Source: Fimenecus sp045595185 (GTDB lineage Bacteria > Bacillota > Clostridia > Oscillospirales > Acutalibacteraceae). Taken from it: a DNA stretch of 64,000 bases. A model generated the notes under the pieces. That model did no database searches and was not told the origin of the DNA. It worked only from the letters and a program-made list of their open reading frames with translations. A program made the translations under genes and the position numbers. The stretch covers positions 53,929 to 117,928 of the forward strand of contig JAZNZX010000074.1 of assembly GCA_045595185.1 (NCBI GenBank). Reading direction: 5' to 3'. Below, piece by piece: positions 61,703-64,000 of this stretch (the stretch's first letter is position 1; each line of letters opens with the position of its first letter).

Positions 61703-62188
61703 TTGCGTAGTTTTGATTACAACCGAAACAATGCGGTTGAATATGCTAAAAGATGGGCGTTATCGAGGAACCCAAGATATTATGATTTTCACGATATAGG
61801 AGGGGACTGTACTAATTATGCATCACAATGTATCTATGCAGGTGCGGGAGTAATGAATTATACCAAGGATTACGGCTGGTATTATATATCTCCTGATGAC
61901 CGTTCAGCAGCATGGTCAGGCGTAGAATATTTATACAGATTTTTAACAACAAATGAAAGTGTAGGACCTGTCGGCAGAGACGCAGAATTTAATGAAATTC
62001 AACTTGGTGATGTAATCTTTTTAAATAACGGTCAAAGACTTTATCATACTCTTGTCGTAACAGGATTTGACACAGATGGTGAAATTCTTATTTGTGCACA
62101 TACAGTTGACTCATATATGCGACGACTTGATAGTTACAGATACAATTCATTAAGTCCTGTGCATATTGAAAAAGTTAATACTTGGTAA
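61703..62188 (+). CDS. Amidase-domain (Amidase_6 type) protein
   Basis: 161 residues. The family mark is DYNRNNAVEYAKRWAL, followed by GGDCTNYASQCIYAG with the likely catalytic cysteine, and LYHTLVVTGFDTDG with a histidine; this fits the putative amidase domain PF12671. There is no signal peptide from the chosen start, so the domain may act inside the cell or in the mother cell during sporulation. Start is TTG 61703, with GGTGAT at 61694-61699; no better ATG exists. Substrate unknown, possibly a peptidoglycan amide. Confidence 0.8.
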   Translation: MRSFDYNRNNAVEYAKRWALSRNPRYYDFHDIGGDCTNYASQCIYAGAGVMNYTKDYGWYYISPDDRSAAWSGVEYLYRFLTTNESVGPVGRDAEFNEIQLGDVIFLNNGQRLYHTLVVTGFDTDGEILICAHTVDSYMRRLDSYRYNSLSPVHIEKVNTW

Positions 62189-62192
62189 AACT

Positions 62193-62226
62193 AAAAGGAT
62201 TGGAGTTAATTTCCAATCCTTTTTTA
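62193..62226. terminator. Bidirectional terminator
   Basis: Twelve-bp stem (62193-62204 with 62212-62223) and seven-base loop, A-rich on the left and T-rich on the right, between the amidase gene (+) and capA (-). Confidence 0.88.
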
Positions 62227-63390
62227 CTATATTTGTTCTAAAATGTATTGTTTAACATCTTCCAATTTGCTTTCTTTCCATTTGCCTTCTTCTGCTTTTT
62301 CTGCTAGGGGACAAATGATATGAAAATCAAGTGTTTCACCGGGGACACGACCTGTTCTTAATGGTTCGGCAAAATGCTCTTTCCATTTTTCTTCACTTGC
62401 ACCTTTAAATTCTTCGGGTTTTAAATATGTCATTTGTCGTTTTGTTGCAGAAATAAGCATCTTTGCCGATAATGGTGCTAAAAGGTTATATTCGTCCTCT
62501 TGAACATCAACAAATATTCGTGGTAATTTGTCTTTTACAATTTTTTCTTCTCCACGAACAATTCTAAGTCCCATAGGCTCATATGTGAATTCAGTTTCAG
62601 TAAAATTCAGTTTGATAAGTAATCCGATATCAGTATTGAACTGTGAGCGTTGATAATCAGTATCAAAAATGAAGTTGCCGAGTGAATAGAAAATTATTTT
62701 ATCACCGACAGTTTCATAATTCATTGGAACATGTGGATGATGTGCAACAACAATATCAGCACCCATTTCAAGATATTTGTGGTATCTTTCACGAGTGTAT
62801 GGAGAGGGTAGTGGAGTGAATTCTTCACCTGCGTGAGCTACAACAATGCACCAACGACAAGTCTTTTTAATCTCATCAATTGATTTTTGTATTTCGTCAA
62901 GGTCGCTCCAACTGTAACAACCGGGTTTATCCACATCAGCCTTACGACAAGCTCGTTGATAACCAACGCCAAACATACCGATTCCACCTGCTTCATTAAG
63001 AATAACAGGCTTTCTTGCCTCGTCAATGTTCATACCTGCACCAATTGTCTGTACATTGTTTTCTTTTGCAATTTTCAATGTACTTTCAATACCATAAGGG
63101 CCTGCATCCATAATGTGATTGTTACAGATATTCCAAATATCCGATTTCATATTATTAAGAACCTTCACAGCAGCAGGGTCAATGGTATGTAATAACTGCT
63201 GAACACCGCTTTGAGTTGTATTTTGTTCAGCAACAGCAACAGGACCTTCAACATTTGTAATAACATGGTCAGCACTGTGAAGAAAGTCAAGTATATCCTG
63301 TGATATTAAGTTTTCATCATCCCATTTACCATACATATATCGGTCAAACCCAATATCACCGGTAAAAACTAATGAAGTAGTTTTTTTCAT
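62227..63390 (-). CDS. CapA-family metallophosphatase-like protein
   Basis: 387 residues of the CapA/PgsA family (calcineurin-like fold). Motifs: VFTGDIGFDRYMYGKW at the N-terminus, DHVITNVEGPVAV, ICNNHIMDAGPYGIE and VVAHAGEEFTPLPS, then ADIVVAHHPHVPMNYETV with metal-site histidines. Relatives are linked to poly-gamma-glutamate capsule synthesis, but many stand-alone copies have unknown roles. No signal peptide or anchor, unlike membrane-bound PgsA. A good promoter lies upstream, so it is monocistronic. Confidence 0.85.
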   Translation of the reverse strand: MKKTTSLVFTGDIGFDRYMYGKWDDENLISQDILDFLHSADHVITNVEGPVAVAEQNTTQSGVQQLLHTIDPAAVKVLNNMKSDIWNICNNHIMDAGPYGIESTLKIAKENNVQTIGAGMNIDEARKPVILNEAGGIGMFGVGYQRACRKADVDKPGCYSWSDLDEIQKSIDEIKKTCRWCIVVAHAGEEFTPLPSPYTRERYHKYLEMGADIVVAHHPHVPMNYETVGDKIIFYSLGNFIFDTDYQRSQFNTDIGLLIKLNFTETEFTYEPMGLRIVRGEEKIVKDKLPRIFVDVQEDEYNLLAPLSAKMLISATKRQMTYLKPEEFKGASEEKWKEHFAEPLRTGRVPGETLDFHIICPLAEKAEEGKWKESKLEDVKQYILEQI

Positions 63391-63422
63391 AAATAACGAA
63401 ACCTTTCAAGTATTCTGTGCTT

Positions 63423-63451
63423 ATTGTATCACCAAACGATTTGTATTTCAA
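63423..63451 (-). promoter_or_regulatory. Promoter of the capA-like gene
   Basis: On the minus strand, TTGAAA (63446-63451), 17-base spacer, TACAAT (63423-63428). An 11-base direct repeat TTTCAAGTATT (63404-63414 and 63446-63456) brackets the promoter. Confidence 0.7.
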
Positions 63452-63465
63452 GTATTACAGAATTA

Positions 63466-63516
63466 AGCCTTCCTTGTCAAAAGGAGGTGTCAAAACGATG
63501 TTTTGACGGAGGGATT
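63466..63516. repeat. Extragenic palindromic repeat element
   Basis: AAGCCTTCCTTGTCAAAAGG followed by GAGGT, then a perfect stem GTCAAAAC/GTTTTGAC (63489-63496 and 63500-63507) and GGAGGGATTC. The layout of a CCTTCC end, inner GTCAAAAC hairpin and GGAGGG end matches a type of dispersed repeat seen between genes of gut Clostridia. Only one copy is in this window, so the call is from recall of the pattern. Confidence 0.6.
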
Positions 63517-63527
63517 CAAAAATATTC

Positions 63528-63556
63528 TTGTTTTTTCAAATTTTCTATGATACAAT
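63528..63556 (+). promoter_or_regulatory. Promoter in front of the inverted-repeat element
   Basis: TTGTTT (63528-63533), 17-base spacer, TACAAT (63551-63556). The predicted transcript start, about 63563, coincides with the first base of the 157-bp inverted-repeat element. Confidence 0.6.
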
Positions 63557-63563
63557 TAAAAAT

Positions 63564-63720
63564 GCCAAACTAACTGAATAATGTGAAATTGGGTGTATTT
63601 TTTTATTTATGGAATAATTATACCTATTTTTAATCACAATTACATTATTGAATTTGTTAAAAATGCAGATTCCATTTATGTAATTGTGGTTACACCTGTT
63701 CACATAAAGTTAGTTTGGCG
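63564..63720 (+). ncRNA. 157-bp nested inverted-repeat element (structured RNA or MITE)
   Basis: Ends GCCAAACTAACT (63564-63575) and AGTTAGTTTGGC (63709-63720) are perfect inverted repeats of 12 bases. Inside, GTGAA pairs with TTCAC, GGGTGTA with TACACCT, and AATCACAATTACAT with ATGTAATTGTGGTT (one G-T pair), leaving one long unpaired strand of about 34 bases on the left. ATGGAAT and ATTCCAT offer an alternative pairing. No open reading frame of note and no clear target-site duplication. As transcript from 63563 it would form a long rod ahead of the terminator at 63743; as DNA it looks like a MITE. Confidence 0.6.
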
Positions 63721-63742
63721 ACTATCGGAGTTTGCGTTTTTT

Positions 63743-63771
63743 GTGCGCTGACTTCGGTTGGCGCACTTTTT
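63743..63771 (+). terminator. UUCG-tetraloop terminator ahead of the last gene
   Basis: Ten-bp stem with two G-T pairs (63743-63752 with 63757-63766), TTCG tetraloop closed by C-G, then TTTTT. It lies 29 bases before ATG 63800, so it either ends a short RNA from 63563 or attenuates the downstream gene. Confidence 0.85.
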
Positions 63772-63799
63772 ATTTTATAGACAGAAAGGAAGAAAACAA

Positions 63800-64000
63800 A
63801 TGAACACAATGATTAAAAAGCTTTGCTCTATCGTATTAACATTCTGTATGATTGTGACGATATTTGCCTGTATGCATATCACGGTGCAAGCAGCAAGCGG
63901 AACACATGGTAATCTCTCGTGGAATTTTACAAATGGTACGCTTACAATCTCTGGATATGGTGATATGAAGCAAGAAGCAACCTCATCAGCCTATCCGTGG
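63800..64000 (+). CDS. Secreted BspA-like leucine-rich-repeat protein (3' truncated)
   Basis: 67 residues run to the window edge. Signal peptide (about 1-32: KKLCSIVLTFCMIVTIFAC, then a likely cut after VQAA) is followed by GTHGNLSWNFTNGTLTISGY and GDMKQEATSSAYPW, the characteristic opening of Clostridia BspA/LRR_5 surface proteins (G-x-L-x-W-x-x-x-x-GTLTISG-x-G-x-M). AAAGGAAG lies before ATG 63800. The full protein and any dockerin or anchor domain lie beyond the window. Confidence 0.85.
   Translation, partial: MNTMIKKLCSIVLTFCMIVTIFACMHITVQAASGTHGNLSWNFTNGTLTISGYGDMKQEATSSAYPW

Noticed and set aside
63564..63720. Complete insertion sequence
   Set aside because: There is no transposase frame between the inverted repeats and no target duplication was visible (left flank AAAAAT, right flank GACTAT).
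63564..63720. 6S RNA
   Set aside because: The rod shape is similar in outline, but the long unpaired strand is on one side and I saw no conserved 6S core. It was kept as an unassigned structured element.

Overview
The window is AT-rich, tightly packed bacterial DNA. Several features point to a low-GC Gram-positive, spore-forming anaerobe of the Clostridia, most like gut Ruminococcaceae/Oscillospiraceae: an IspH-ribosomal protein S1 fusion, a cotJABC spore-coat operon, many lipoprotein-type ABC transporters, a rubredoxin-fused flavin reductase, and both a dockerin protein and a membrane-anchored cohesin protein. I see no phage, plasmid, CRISPR or intact insertion sequence. The taxonomic call is inference from gene content.

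Layout. 1-4666: a + strand housekeeping operon (flavoprotein, cmk, plsC, ispH-rpsA). 4760-12942: a GH27 alpha-galactosidase-like enzyme, a membrane protein, ligA, a secreted LRR/dockerin protein, a kinase-like protein, an RluA pseudouridine synthase and an unknown membrane protein. 12946-15286: a polar amino-acid ABC transporter whose binding protein appears circularly permuted. 15332-18709: membrane-anchored cohesin, a 38-residue protein, high-molecular-weight rubredoxin and an NhaC antiporter behind tandem 22-bp repeats. 18804-24401 (-): branched-chain amino-acid (liv) operon with a cytidylate-kinase-like tail gene. 24411-33245: M28 membrane peptidase, acyl-CoA synthetase with divergent TetR regulator, a lipoprotein, tRNA-Pro, an EEP phosphatase, ABC-F and MATE. 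33290-40507 (-): xpt plus a BMP-type purine/nucleoside ABC transporter and a flavoprotein. 40604-48676: a maltodextrin uptake and breakdown operon (SBP, two permeases, ATPase, malQ, glgP). 48678-51125: NUDIX, birA, bioY, NUDIX. 51211-55768 (-): deoxynucleoside catabolism (deoC, deoB, cdd, pdp) with a membrane protein in front and an acetyltransferase behind. 55844-56902: cotJABC. 56957-59610 (-): GH84 and DUF4434, a glycan-processing pair. 59651-61480: two-subunit aconitase X. Then tRNA-Ser, an amidase-domain protein, CapA, and finally a structured 157-bp inverted-repeat element with its own promoter and terminator just before a truncated BspA-like surface protein.

How the genes work together. 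The window shows a scavenger. It imports and phosphorolyses maltodextrins, takes up amino acids by two ABC systems, salvages purines (xpt/BMP) and deoxynucleosides (deo/cdd/pdp), and imports biotin (BioY) for BirA. Expression appears tuned by intergenic hairpins: both binding-protein-first operons (liv and BMP) carry a hairpin directly after the binding-protein gene. Start sites often use the 3' half of the extended Shine-Dalgarno (GGTGAT) three to five bases before ATG or TTG.

Most notable: the rearranged amino-acid binding protein (13019-13816), the promoter/inverted-repeat/terminator unit at 63528-63771, an internal ribosome-binding site that may release free S1 from the IspH-S1 fusion, the cohesin/dockerin pair, and the tandem repeats in front of nhaC.
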